From the NCBI GenBank assembly GCA_019313105.1, contig JAFDBW010000015.1, forward strand, positions 1-18,761: a stretch of 18,761 nucleotides of DNA, in the 5' to 3' direction. Source of the DNA: Deltaproteobacteria bacterium. GTDB taxonomy: Bacteria; Desulfobacterota; Desulfuromonadia; Desulfuromonadales; BM103. Of this stretch, positions 1-6,348 are shown piece by piece. Every line of letters starts with the position of its first letter. Positions within the stretch are counted from its first letter, which is position 1. A program made the position numbers and the translations under genes. The notes under the pieces were generated by a model. That model made no database searches, was not told where the DNA came from, and saw nothing but the letters and a program-made list of their open reading frames with translations.

Positions 1-11
1 ATATATGCACG

Positions 12-1064
12 ATGTTTTTGTTAATCATCTATATTTTCGTTGCTTTGGGGTTCTCTTTTCTATGCTCAATAGCCGAGGCTGTGTTGCTGAGCGTGACGAC
101 TCCTTATATTGCCTTGTTGGAATCACAAAACAAACCGTCTGCGACCGAGCTGCGCCGACTCAAGCATGACATCAACAAACCGCTTGCAGCTATTCTCACA
201 CTCAATACCATTGCACACACCGTTGGCGCTGCCGGTGCAGGCGCCCAGGCAACAAAAATATTTGGCAGCGCTTACCTGGGCATCGCTTCAGCTATCCTGA
301 CATTGCTGATCTTGGTGTTCTCTGAGATTATCCCGAAAACGCTCGGAGCACACTATTGGCGTCAACTGGCGCCATCAACCGCGTACGCTCTGAAACTGCT
401 GGTCTGGGCTCTTTATCCCTTTGTCAAGTTAACCGAACTGTTGACCCGTGGTCTGACAGAAGGCCCAACTCTGCGTGGTGTTAACCGCAAAGAATTAATG
501 GCCCTTGCCGAAGTCAGTGGTCGGGAAGGCGCCCTTGCGGACCAAGAGGCTCTCATCATGCAAAACCTGTTGCGGTTAAGAGATACTCCTGCCAAGGCCG
601 CGATGACACCACGTACAGTGGTCTTCTCGATTTCGCAAAAAATGACAGTTAGTGACTACTTTGCCAAGTACGAAGCAAAGCCGTTTTCCCGGATTCCCGT
701 TTATCACTCTGACACAGAGAACATTACTGGCTTTGTTTTGCGTAGTGAACTTCTGCTGGCAAAAGCCCATGGTCAAACTGGACGTGTTGTAGGGGACTTC
801 GCTCGGGATATCCCGAAAATTCTCGAGCAAGTCGATCTCTCCAATGCCTTCAACCGATTCCTCAAAGAACGTGTACACATAATGTTGGTCATGGATGAAT
901 ATGGAGGTTTCTCAGGTGTTCTGACCCTTGAAGATGTTCTCGAAACACTTCTTGGGCTGGAAATTGTCGACGAATTTGACGACACGGAAGACATGCAGGT
1001 CCTCGCCCGAAAACTCTGGAAGCAAAGGGCTGGCAAACTCGGGCTGGATTTTGATGAGAGCTAG
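12..1064 (+). CDS. CNNM (DUF21) membrane protein with CBS-domain pair
   Basis: A 350-residue inner-membrane protein of the CNNM/CBS ('hemolysin-like', CorB/CorC-related) family, whose members are linked to Mg2+ or Co2+ efflux and resistance. The first ~140 residues are hydrophobic with about four membrane segments, including the family signature FSEIIPKTLGAHYW around residues 102-115. Residues ~195-320 form a CBS pair, ending in the typical MDEYGGFSGVLTLEDVLETL stretch. The C-terminal CorC_HlyC transporter-associated domain of longer relatives is absent; the protein ends soon after LGLEIVDEFDD, as in other ~350-residue members, so this is probably not a truncation. Only 11 bases lie upstream, with no clear ribosome binding site, so the start is the first ATG and could be wrong. 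The transported ion cannot be told from the sequence. Confidence 0.88.
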   Translation: MFLLIIYIFVALGFSFLCSIAEAVLLSVTTPYIALLESQNKPSATELRRLKHDINKPLAAILTLNTIAHTVGAAGAGAQATKIFGSAYLGIASAILTLLILVFSEIIPKTLGAHYWRQLAPSTAYALKLLVWALYPFVKLTELLTRGLTEGPTLRGVNRKELMALAEVSGREGALADQEALIMQNLLRLRDTPAKAAMTPRTVVFSISQKMTVSDYFAKYEAKPFSRIPVYHSDTENITGFVLRSELLLAKAHGQTGRVVGDFARDIPKILEQVDLSNAFNRFLKERVHIMLVMDEYGGFSGVLTLEDVLETLLGLEIVDEFDDTEDMQVLARKLWKQRAGKLGLDFDES

Positions 1065-1069
1065 TTCTT

Positions 1070-1100
1070 TTGACTTAGTATACAGAACACCTGCTATGAC
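1070..1100 (+). promoter_or_regulatory. Weak candidate sigma70 promoter
   Basis: TTGACT (1070-1075) and TATGAC (1095-1100) are separated by 19 bases. The -10 box is preceded by TGC, an extended -10 pattern. No protein gene lies in this direction before 1843. A transcript would run into the hairpin at 1169-1200. The spacing is long, so confidence is low. Confidence 0.2.
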
Positions 1101-1168
1101 AAAATTCCTTCCCAAGCTGGATTTAAACGATTGGAGTAAAGTTTGTCCGATTTGTCCAGATAGACAAG

Positions 1169-1200
1169 GAAAGCCCTCGATCCGAAGATGGAGGGCTTTC
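1169..1200. terminator. Hairpin between convergent genes (bidirectional terminator-like)
   Basis: A perfect 10-bp stem, GAAAGCCCTC / GAGGGCTTTC, encloses a 12-base loop that can add a 3-bp inner stem closed by CGAA. It sits between the end of the CNNM gene and the end of the minus-strand ORF at 1228. Neither side has a strong T-tract; the T residues are in the stem itself (CTTTC). Transcription terminator is the likeliest role for both strands, but it is a weak one. Confidence 0.5.
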
Positions 1201-1227
1201 GATTGAAGAATGCGAGCTAAAAGATGC

Positions 1228-1467
1228 TCAAGTGGCATGGAGGTTTTTCGATGTCATCAACTCGTTGCTTTCCGGATAAACGGGTTGATCATCCAAAACC
1301 GAAGACCTTGACTTTTTCATTTGACTGTATCGTAACGTAAAAGCGGTTCCTATAACGACCAACATTCCTCCGAAATACATGATCCCGAAAGCTACCATAA
1401 ATGAGTAACGAACCGTCAGGAACAAAAACACTCCCAACAAGAGTGATAGACAAAGATATCCACGCAT
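1228..1467 (-). CDS. Small two-helix membrane protein, unknown function
   Basis: A 79-residue ORF on the minus strand that I do not recognise. The N-terminal ~50 residues form two hydrophobic segments (roughly 3-20 and 24-45), then a basic stretch, RYSQMKKSR, and a polar tail of about 25 residues. This layout fits a small inner-membrane protein with a cytoplasmic tail. Support for it being real comes from the ribosome binding site: the strand reads GGAGAGAGGGT directly before the ATG, a good purine-rich match. It lies 31 bases downstream of another hydrophobic minus-strand ORF (1499-1726), so the two may form a unit, and the hairpin at 1169-1200 lies just after it. No functional motif is visible. 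Confidence 0.5.
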   Translation of the reverse strand: MRGYLCLSLLLGVFLFLTVRYSFMVAFGIMYFGGMLVVIGTAFTLRYSQMKKSRSSVLDDQPVYPESNELMTSKNLHAT

Positions 1468-1498
1468 ACCCTCTCTCCATTAGTTCGATTGAATAGAC

Positions 1499-1726
1499 TC
1501 AATACATGATACTCAGTTGAATTTTGCAATACGAATACCAAGCAAAATAAAAGAGAAATAACAGTAAAATAACAAAAGTAACTAGATCTGTTCTTGTTAG
1601 TGTTAAAAATCTCGACAGCTCTGCAAGGGTCAAGATGGCCCACCCAGCAAGGAAGAGTCCTATTGTGTCTTCTCGAGTGTGATCATTGGGAATCTTTGCA
1701 AGATAAGCAACGCTGCCGTTAACCAA
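1499..1726 (-). CDS. Hydrophobic minus-strand ORF without a clear start (possible gene remnant)
   Basis: About 75 residues can be read from a TTG at 1726, with two hydrophobic segments: GLFLAGWAILTLAEL and VTFVILLLFLFYFAWYSY. No ribosome binding site precedes the TTG. The open frame continues upstream to a TAA at 1841-1843 and reads protein-like (…DLRPGGAWVTGHIYG…), but it has no ATG or GTG. The ORF could be the 3' part of a gene that lost its start, a gene with an unusual start, or chance. Its link to the better supported ORF 31 bases downstream is the main reason to list it. I do not recognise a family. Confidence 0.28.
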   Translation of the reverse strand: MVNGSVAYLAKIPNDHTREDTIGLFLAGWAILTLAELSRFLTLTRTDLVTFVILLLFLFYFAWYSYCKIQLSIMY

Positions 1727-1842
1727 ATCTTGCAGCGAGAGACCGATTGTGTTTGAATTGCTCCCATAGATATGTCCTGTAACCCACGCGCCACCGGGAC
1801 GTAAATCGAGTATGTCAGACCGAGGTATTAAGGATGGTATTT

Positions 1843-2160
1843 ATGAGGATGGCAATAATTTTCGTTTTGCTGCTGACAGTCACAGGATGTGAATGGCTGT
1901 CTGAAGAATTTGAAGTAATTACTCCGGATGAGCTAAATAAGCTCAAATGTGAATGGCAAGAGCCTAAAGTGTCTAAATGGTTTTATACCGGTTCTGAAAA
2001 TGGCTATCACTTGTTCATTCAAAGAGATCTTCGAGGGGACAAGCACTACAAAATCAAAATTTCTGATTTTAAAATCGACAAGCCTATGAATGTTTCCAGC
2101 AATGAAGCGAACTGGGCAGTCATGCCTTGGGGTCCGAAAGATAAAGAATGCCAACAATAA
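1843..2160 (+). CDS. Small predicted lipoprotein, unknown function
   Basis: A 105-residue protein with a type II signal peptide. After MRMAIIFVLLLTVTGC the lipobox VTGC places the lipidated cysteine at residue 16, so the mature protein is likely anchored in the inner or outer membrane, facing the periplasm. The residue after Cys is Glu, not Asp, so the classic inner-membrane retention signal is absent. An in-frame ATG lies at 1834, but the ATG at 1843 is preferred because AAGGA ends 8 bases before it. The mature part of ~90 residues is polar, rich in Trp and Lys, and contains two further cysteines (C36 and one near the C-terminus) that could form a disulphide. No family is recognised. Confidence 0.7.
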   Translation: MRMAIIFVLLLTVTGCEWLSEEFEVITPDELNKLKCEWQEPKVSKWFYTGSENGYHLFIQRDLRGDKHYKIKISDFKIDKPMNVSSNEANWAVMPWGPKDKECQQ

Positions 2161-2538
2161 TGCCCTGATTAACCGCCGGTCGTCCTGTTGTCGGGAGCTT
2201 TTCCTGACGCCTTTCTCTGAGGGACCGTGCGTTTTCTGCCGATCAATAAAGAATCCACTGACGACGTTCAATCCTGTTTTTGTTGACAACATGGATAACA
2301 AAGTCAAACACAGTTACGCGGGTTAGCCAACCCGCGTCTATTTCATTTACGCGCTGGATCAGTCAGCAAGAAGGAACCCGTGTCGACGGGAAATGATCTT
2401 GGCGACAATTCCAGTCGGACTCTGGGCTTTTTATCTATTGCTTTTACCGGTCGATAGCGAACCCCCCTTTTTTGCCGATTGCTAAGCAAGTTTTTTATGT
2501 TTAAATGAGTTATAAATAACCTTCCACAGGAGGTGAAT
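2161..2538. other. 378-base intergenic region
   Basis: No convincing gene on either strand. It contains a terminator-like hairpin (2316-2337), a short hairpin (CCCGT-GTCG-ACGGG, 2377-2390), and an AT-rich stretch just before the next gene, with TATAAA at 2511-2516 as a possible -10 box but no good -35 match. I looked for a c-di-GMP riboswitch-like pattern, since these are common in this bacterial group, and saw none. Confidence 0.5.
2316..2348 (+). terminator. Rho-independent terminator-like hairpin
   Basis: A perfect 9-bp stem, ACGCGGGTT / AACCCGCGT, with loop AGCC, is followed by a T-rich but interrupted tail (CTATTTCATTT). It lies 156 bases after the lipoprotein stop codon and probably ends that transcript. 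Confidence 0.6.
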
Positions 2539-2994
2539 ATGAAAAAGTTACTGATAATTATTTGTACGTCTCTCCTGGTCCTGGCACCAATATCAGTTAT
2601 GGCAAAGAACTCTGGTAAAGGAAAGGGCAAGGGCCCGTCACCGAATGAATCCGCCTATGAACATGCTTCGGATAATGCCAAATTCAAACGTGGAGACGAT
2701 TGGCAGGGGGGCAACGAAAAAGATAAAGATGATGACGATATGGAGTCGGAAGATGATGAAGACAAGGGTAAAAGGGAAAAGGAGCAATATCAGGAGCGCG
2801 AGAAAAAGAAAAAGGGTAAAAAAAGTGGTGTCGAATCTGACGATGACGAATCCGACGATGAAGTAGAAAATGGCAAAAACAAAAAGAAGAAAAAAAAAGG
2901 CAGAAATGGTGAGGATGAGCAGGAGATTGAAAATGCCGACGAAGAGGGGACAACCAAGATAAAGAAATCCGGTAAGGACAAGGCAAAGAAGTAG
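2539..2994 (+). CDS. Secreted, highly charged Lys/Asp/Glu-rich protein, unknown function
   Basis: A 151-residue protein. Residues 1-22 are a clear Sec signal peptide (MKKLL…, hydrophobic core, VMA before KN). After it the protein is almost pure polyampholyte: a short motif, SAYEHASDNAKFKRGDDW (~residues 38-55), is followed by ~95 residues of alternating acidic blocks (DKDDDD, ESDDDESDDE) and basic blocks (EKKKKGKK, NKKKKKKGR). There is no cysteine after the signal peptide and little hydrophobicity, so it should be disordered. The start at ATG 2539 is set by a near-perfect AGGAGGTG (2528-2535); the in-frame GTG at 2533 lies inside that ribosome binding site. A strong terminator follows, so it is probably monocistronic and well translated. 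Cation binding, cell-surface or desiccation-type roles are guesses. Confidence 0.75.
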   Translation: MKKLLIIICTSLLVLAPISVMAKNSGKGKGKGPSPNESAYEHASDNAKFKRGDDWQGGNEKDKDDDDMESEDDEDKGKREKEQYQEREKKKKGKKSGVESDDDESDDEVENGKNKKKKKKGRNGEDEQEIENADEEGTTKIKKSGKDKAKK

Positions 2995-3082
2995 GCCTGG
3001 CCAAAAAGATTATGAAACGACTCCCCTGAGAACGTTTAACAGAATAGCCACAACTGGAGCTGTTCATTGTTTGCATAGAATC

Positions 3083-3117
3083 AAAAGCCGCAGTCCTGCA
3101 AGGGCTCCGGCTTTTTT
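3083..3117 (+). terminator. Rho-independent terminator
   Basis: AAAAGCCG (3083-3090) pairs with CGGCTTTT (3108-3115), and AG/CT pairs inside after one mismatch. A run of six T (3112-3117) overlaps the 3' arm. It ends the transcript of the charged secreted protein. Confidence 0.85.
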
Positions 3118-3155
3118 GCGCAGATTCATCTTCCTGTTGCGACAGGATCGTTTGA

Positions 3156-4349
3156 ATGGATAGTCAACAGTTTAAATATCCGGCGACGCCCCGTGCCGAA
3201 GCGGATGCTCTGAAGGTTCTGATCGGAGGTATCCTCGGCATGGTGGTTGCCATGGGCATCGGCAGATTCATTTTTACTCCGATTCTGCCGCTGATGCAGC
3301 GTGACCTGGGAATGACCAACAGTGTCGCCGGATGGCTCGCCGGGCTGAATTACCTGGGTTACCTGGCGGGGGCAATCGTCTGCTCGGTCACCCCGGGGAT
3401 GCTGCGTTCCTGGCTTATCACTGGCGGTTCGCTGTTCGTGAGTATCGCAACGACACTCTTTATGGGCGCGACACTAAGCGTGCATTGGTGGGGATTGATG
3501 CGTTTCGCCGGGGGCTTTGCGAGCGCTGTGCTGTTTATCGTGATCACTGCAGAGGTGGGGGAGACTCTCAGCAGGCGTGGTTACGGTCATTGGCTCGGCG
3601 CACTGTATGGTGGGGTAGGCCTGGGCATAGCGATCAGCGGACTCGTGGTCCCGCCGCTTGATAACATTGGCGGTTGGATTGGGGCATGGTATGGAGCGGG
3701 TCTTCTCGCTGCCATTCTGGCGGTTGTCGGGCTTTTGCTCGGTCGCAGGCGCGAGCTGGTTAAACCGATTACGATCGATGAATCGCGTACACCAGTTTCC
3801 TTGTCCAGTGTCCGGTTGCTGGCCGTCGGGTATTTTTTCGAAGGCCTTGGCTATATTGTGACCGCGACATTTCTTGTCGCAATTATCTCCATGACGCCGG
3901 GATTGGAGGATTTTGCTCCCTACAGTTGGGTTGCAGTCGGTCTTGCTGCCGTGCCATCGACGATCTTCTGGCCCTATCTTGGTCGTCGCATTGGCAACCG
4001 CAAGGCTTTGCTTGGCGCGTATCTTCTCCAGGCTGCAGGTATCCTGGTCAGTGTCTGGGCTGAGTCGATGACTACGGTACTTTTTGTCGCGGTGTCATTT
4101 GGAGGCACTTTTCTTGGGATTGTTGCCTTGACCTTGACCGAGGGGAATCTTCGCATGCCTGGCGATGGCCGGCGAGCTGCAGCTTTCCTGACCGCCAGTT
4201 TCGGCGTCGGACAGGTGCTCGGGCCGGTCCTGGCAGGAACTCTCGCTGATACTCAGGAAGGTTTTGCCGTACCCCTGGTGCTGGCGACTGTCTGCGTGGC
4301 CATTGCCGGGCTCTGTGTTCTTCTGGACAGGCAATTCCAGTCGCAATGA
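3156..4349 (+). CDS. MFS transporter, YbfB/YjiJ family
   Basis: A 397-residue inner-membrane protein with about twelve hydrophobic helices, separated mid-protein by a short basic loop (LLLGRRRELVKPITIDESR, ~residues 194-212), as in major facilitator transporters. The N-terminal segment GMVVAMGIGRFIFTPILPLM and the following Gly-rich GWLAGLNYLGYLAG are typical of the YbfB/YjiJ (MFS_4) family, whose substrates are mostly unknown. AGGA 8 bases before the ATG supports the start. The gene stands alone, with a terminator upstream and a 490-base gap downstream. Secondary transport, probably efflux, is likely; no substrate can be read from the sequence. Confidence 0.82.
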   Translation: MDSQQFKYPATPRAEADALKVLIGGILGMVVAMGIGRFIFTPILPLMQRDLGMTNSVAGWLAGLNYLGYLAGAIVCSVTPGMLRSWLITGGSLFVSIATTLFMGATLSVHWWGLMRFAGGFASAVLFIVITAEVGETLSRRGYGHWLGALYGGVGLGIAISGLVVPPLDNIGGWIGAWYGAGLLAAILAVVGLLLGRRRELVKPITIDESRTPVSLSSVRLLAVGYFFEGLGYIVTATFLVAIISMTPGLEDFAPYSWVAVGLAAVPSTIFWPYLGRRIGNRKALLGAYLLQAAGILVSVWAESMTTVLFVAVSFGGTFLGIVALTLTEGNLRMPGDGRRAAAFLTASFGVGQVLGPVLAGTLADTQEGFAVPLVLATVCVAIAGLCVLLDRQFQSQ

Positions 4350-4745
4350 TTCCGGAGGCAGTTTAAGCGGTCATCCCGGCGGCGCAATCCTTGAATGTCT
4401 TGAGCCGCGCCGAGAATATGGTCGCGGCTATCTGCGGCGTGCGGCCGCTAGCAACGACCTTGACGGCACTCTATGCGTGTTCCACGCAAGCCTTTGCCTA
4501 GATCATGCATCTCGCAACCTTCATCAATAATTCCAAGGCAGCCCCCTTTCACATGCGAGGATATTTCATTGAAGCGTGTTTCAGGACCTGGAGCCAGATA
4601 CAGTTCTTTACTATTGTAACTGTTGCAATTAGCATGCAGTGAAACTGTACCCGTTGCTAGGTGCGGCCGCTGCACCTGCTGCCATTGCAATCAAACTGAT
4701 ATGAATAGAATTCGATGATAATGCCTGGAATTCAAGGTGACGCAG
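4350..4745. other. Intergenic region with inverted repeats; no supported gene
   Basis: The stretch between the two transporter genes has no convincing CDS. It contains the inverted repeat pair at 4441-4456 and 4652-4670, a perfect small hairpin (TGCGTG-TTC-CACGCA, 4474-4488), and an 80-codon minus-strand ORF (4448-4690) that starts at a TTG directly after a stop codon and has no ribosome binding site. Confidence 0.5.
4441..4670. repeat. Imperfect inverted repeats flanking a ~200-base block
   Basis: The left arm, GCGGCCGCTAGCAACG (4441-4456), recurs on the opposite strand at 4670-4652 as GCGGCCGC, then ACC, then TAGCAACG: 16 matching bases with one 3-base insertion. Each arm begins with the palindrome GCGGCCGC. 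The enclosed block has no transposase. It could be a degraded non-autonomous element, or two related regulatory sites. No target duplication is visible. Confidence 0.4.
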
Positions 4746-4835
4746 ATGATCCATATCAATATCAGGCCAGGAGGCAAAACCCCTCTTTATGAGGAAGTGG
4801 CTGGAAAGATTAGTCTCCTGGTACAGCGGGGTTAG
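4746..4835 (+). pseudogene. 29-codon ORF resembling the N-terminus of a GntR/MocR regulator
   Basis: ATG at 4746 is preceded by AAGGTGA with about 6 bases' spacing. The peptide starts MIHINIRPGGK and continues TPLYEEVAGKISLLVQRG before a TAG. That pattern (short beta lead, PLYEQ-like turn, first helix ending in RG) is the opening of the GntR winged-helix domain; intact proteins then continue with a PGxxLPSxR segment. Here the frame stops and the EamA gene starts 3 bases later. MocR-type GntR regulators are often neighbours of EamA transporters, so I read this as the stump of such a gene, deleted after its first helix. It could still act as a short leader ORF coupling translation into the transporter gene. 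Confidence 0.6.
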
Positions 4836-4838
4836 CGG

Positions 4839-5762
4839 ATGGCCAATTTTCTTTTTTACACGATAACGGTTCTGATCTGGGGTTCCACTTGGCTGGGTAT
4901 CAAGTTCCAGCTCGGCGTGGTCGATCCGGCCCTGTCAGTCTCTTACCGGTTCGCCCTGGCCGCGCTGATTCTCTTTGCCTGGTGTTTTGCCCGACGCCTG
5001 CCATTGAAATTTTGCAGAGCTGAGCACTTGTTTATTGCTCTGCAGGGTGTCTTTCTGTTCGCCGTGAACTATCTGCTTTTCTATCTTGCCGAACTGCAGA
5101 TCACCAGCGGTTTGGCGGCAGTGGTTTTTTCCACGATCGTGGTTATGAACCTGATCAACGGTCGCCTGTTCCTCGGAACGCCGATCGAAGTCAAGGTCCT
5201 GGTAGGTGGAGCACTGGGAATGGTCGGCCTGGTTTTGCTCTTCTGGCCGGATATGGTAGCCACGGATTTTTCCGGGCCGATATTTGTCGGTATGCTGCTC
5301 AGCTTTGCAGCGACCTACCTGGCATCACTTGGCAATATCCTGTCGGTCCGCAACCAGCGGCACAAACTTCCAATTATACAGACCAACGCCTTCGGCATGG
5401 CCTACGGCTCGGCCTGTATGGCGTTGATTGTGGTGGTTCGCGGCACATCGATCACCATAGAGATGACGGCCCCATATCTGGTCTCGCTGGTCTACCTGGC
5501 CTTGTTCGGTTCGGTGATTGCTTTTGGCTGTTACCTGAGCCTGGTCGGCAGGATCGGGGCGGGCCGGGCGGCCTACGCCACGCTGCTTTTCCCGGTTGTT
5601 GCCCTGGGGCTTTCGACCTTCTGGGAGGGATACTCCTGGACTTTGCACGGGGTTTGCGGAATCATTCTGATCCTGTCTGGTAATTACCTGGCCATGGCCG
5701 GGAGAAAGGTTATCCCGGAACGGAAAAGCCGGGTCCAGAAGGCCGTCGTCATGGATGTCTGA
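4839..5762 (+). CDS. EamA-family (DMT superfamily) transporter
   Basis: A 307-residue inner-membrane protein with about ten hydrophobic segments arranged as two EamA repeats (~residues 3-137 and ~150-287). The opening LIWGSTWLGIKFQLGVVDP and the following SVSYRFALAALILFAW are characteristic of drug/metabolite exporters of this family, which move amino acids or other metabolites. A basic C-terminal tail (RKVIPERKSR) suggests a cytoplasmic end. The ATG follows the mini-ORF stop (TAG CGG ATG) and has only a weak ribosome binding site (CGGGG), which fits translational coupling. Substrate is unknown. An 8-bp inverted repeat covers its stop codon. Confidence 0.88.
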   Translation: MANFLFYTITVLIWGSTWLGIKFQLGVVDPALSVSYRFALAALILFAWCFARRLPLKFCRAEHLFIALQGVFLFAVNYLLFYLAELQITSGLAAVVFSTIVVMNLINGRLFLGTPIEVKVLVGGALGMVGLVLLFWPDMVATDFSGPIFVGMLLSFAATYLASLGNILSVRNQRHKLPIIQTNAFGMAYGSACMALIVVVRGTSITIEMTAPYLVSLVYLALFGSVIAFGCYLSLVGRIGAGRAAYATLLFPVVALGLSTFWEGYSWTLHGVCGIILILSGNYLAMAGRKVIPERKSRVQKAVVMDV

Positions 5763-5779
5763 GCTTTTTTACTCAGACA
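5756..5779 (+). repeat. 8-bp inverted repeat over the stop codon of the EamA gene
   Basis: TGTCTGAG (5756-5763) pairs perfectly with CTCAGACA (5772-5779), and the loop holds six T. The stop codon TGA is inside the 5' arm. No T-tract follows the 3' arm, so it is not a standard terminator; an mRNA 3'-end stabilising hairpin is possible. Confidence 0.5.
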
Positions 5780-5841
5780 GCCCAACGCGTACCGAGCGGT
5801 TTCTTCTCATCAATGAAATGCATGATAAACTGCCGCTTTTG

Positions 5842-5871
5842 TTGACCTGTAAATTATCTATTTGCTAGAGT
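5842..5871 (+). promoter_or_regulatory. Candidate sigma70 promoter of the holC cluster
   Basis: TTGACC (5842-5847) and TAGAGT (5866-5871) are 18 bases apart and lie 42 bases before the holC start. The intergenic sequence is AT-rich around the boxes. This is the only reasonable promoter match upstream of the cluster. Confidence 0.45.
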
Positions 5872-5912
5872 GCCGCAGACAATACTTCGCAGCGTGAGGC
5901 AGGAGATTTTTT

Positions 5913-6329
5913 TTGACGAAAGTGGAATTTTTCAAGTTGAAGCGACCCGAGAGGGCCAGGGTCCTCTGTGACCTGGCAGAAGAATTTTATCTTAACGGGC
6001 AGCGAGTGCTGGTTATGACCCTGGATGACAACCAGGGGATAACCCTCGACCGCTTCATGTGGACCTGGAAAAAAGGTGCTTTCCTACCACACGTCTATGA
6101 TAACGGATCCGTTGAAGGTCACGACGAGCCGGTGGTCATTGTGTCAGAAGAAGCAAACCCGAACGCTGCAGGCGTCCTGATCATGGGGGCCCCCTGCAGT
6201 GTCGATTTTATCCGTCAGTTCCGTCACGTGATCGACTTTGCCGAAACCTATGACGAGACGCGCCTGGAAGAGTCGCGCGAGCGCTTCAGGAGTTATCGTG
6301 AGCTTGGATTCAACCCTGTCATGCGTTAA
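5913..6329 (+). CDS. holC: DNA polymerase III subunit chi
   Basis: A 138-residue protein matching the HolC family in length and layout. It starts VEFFKLKRPERARVLCDLAEEFYLNGQRVLVM, continues with the LDRFMWTWKKGAFLPHVYD region that carries the family's conserved Trp and 'F(L/I)PH' pattern, then EPVVIVSEEANPN. Chi links the clamp loader, through psi, to single-stranded DNA-binding protein at the replication fork. The start is a TTG at 5913, chosen because AGGAG (5901-5905) is 7 bases upstream and no ATG lies near. It is the first gene of a cluster otherwise devoted to RNA modification, with rsmE beginning 20 bases after the stop. Confidence 0.85.
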   Translation: MTKVEFFKLKRPERARVLCDLAEEFYLNGQRVLVMTLDDNQGITLDRFMWTWKKGAFLPHVYDNGSVEGHDEPVVIVSEEANPNAAGVLIMGAPCSVDFIRQFRHVIDFAETYDETRLEESRERFRSYRELGFNPVMR

Positions 6330-6348
6330 TGCCGGTGGGCCCGGCAGC

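Noticed and set aside
2161..2538. c-di-GMP (GEMM) riboswitch before the charged secreted protein
   Set aside because: These are frequent in Desulfuromonadia, so I looked for the conserved GGCAAACC and GGGACGCAAAGCC-type segments; neither is present.
2533..2538. GTG start for the charged secreted protein
   Set aside because: The GTG is inside the AGGAGGTG ribosome binding site; ATG 2539 starts a textbook signal peptide.
2684..3076. 130-residue minus-strand ORF opposite the charged secreted protein
   Set aside because: His/Phe/Ser-rich sequence is the complement of Lys/Asp/Glu codons, and it runs through the terminator at 3083-adjacent sequence without its own start signals.
4441..4670. Two GCGGCCGC sites close together as a sign of vector contamination
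   Set aside because: Surrounding sequence is not vector-like, and the sites are part of longer inverted arms that include TAGCAACG; natural origin is simpler.
4448..4690. 80-residue cysteine-containing ORF on the minus strand
   Set aside because: It starts at a TTG placed directly after an in-frame stop, has no ribosome binding site, spans both arms of the inverted repeat, and shows no recognisable domain.
6238..6348. N-terminal extension of RsmE
   Set aside because: The extra 37 codons overlap holC out of frame, and the family start motif MVRFDH begins at 6349.
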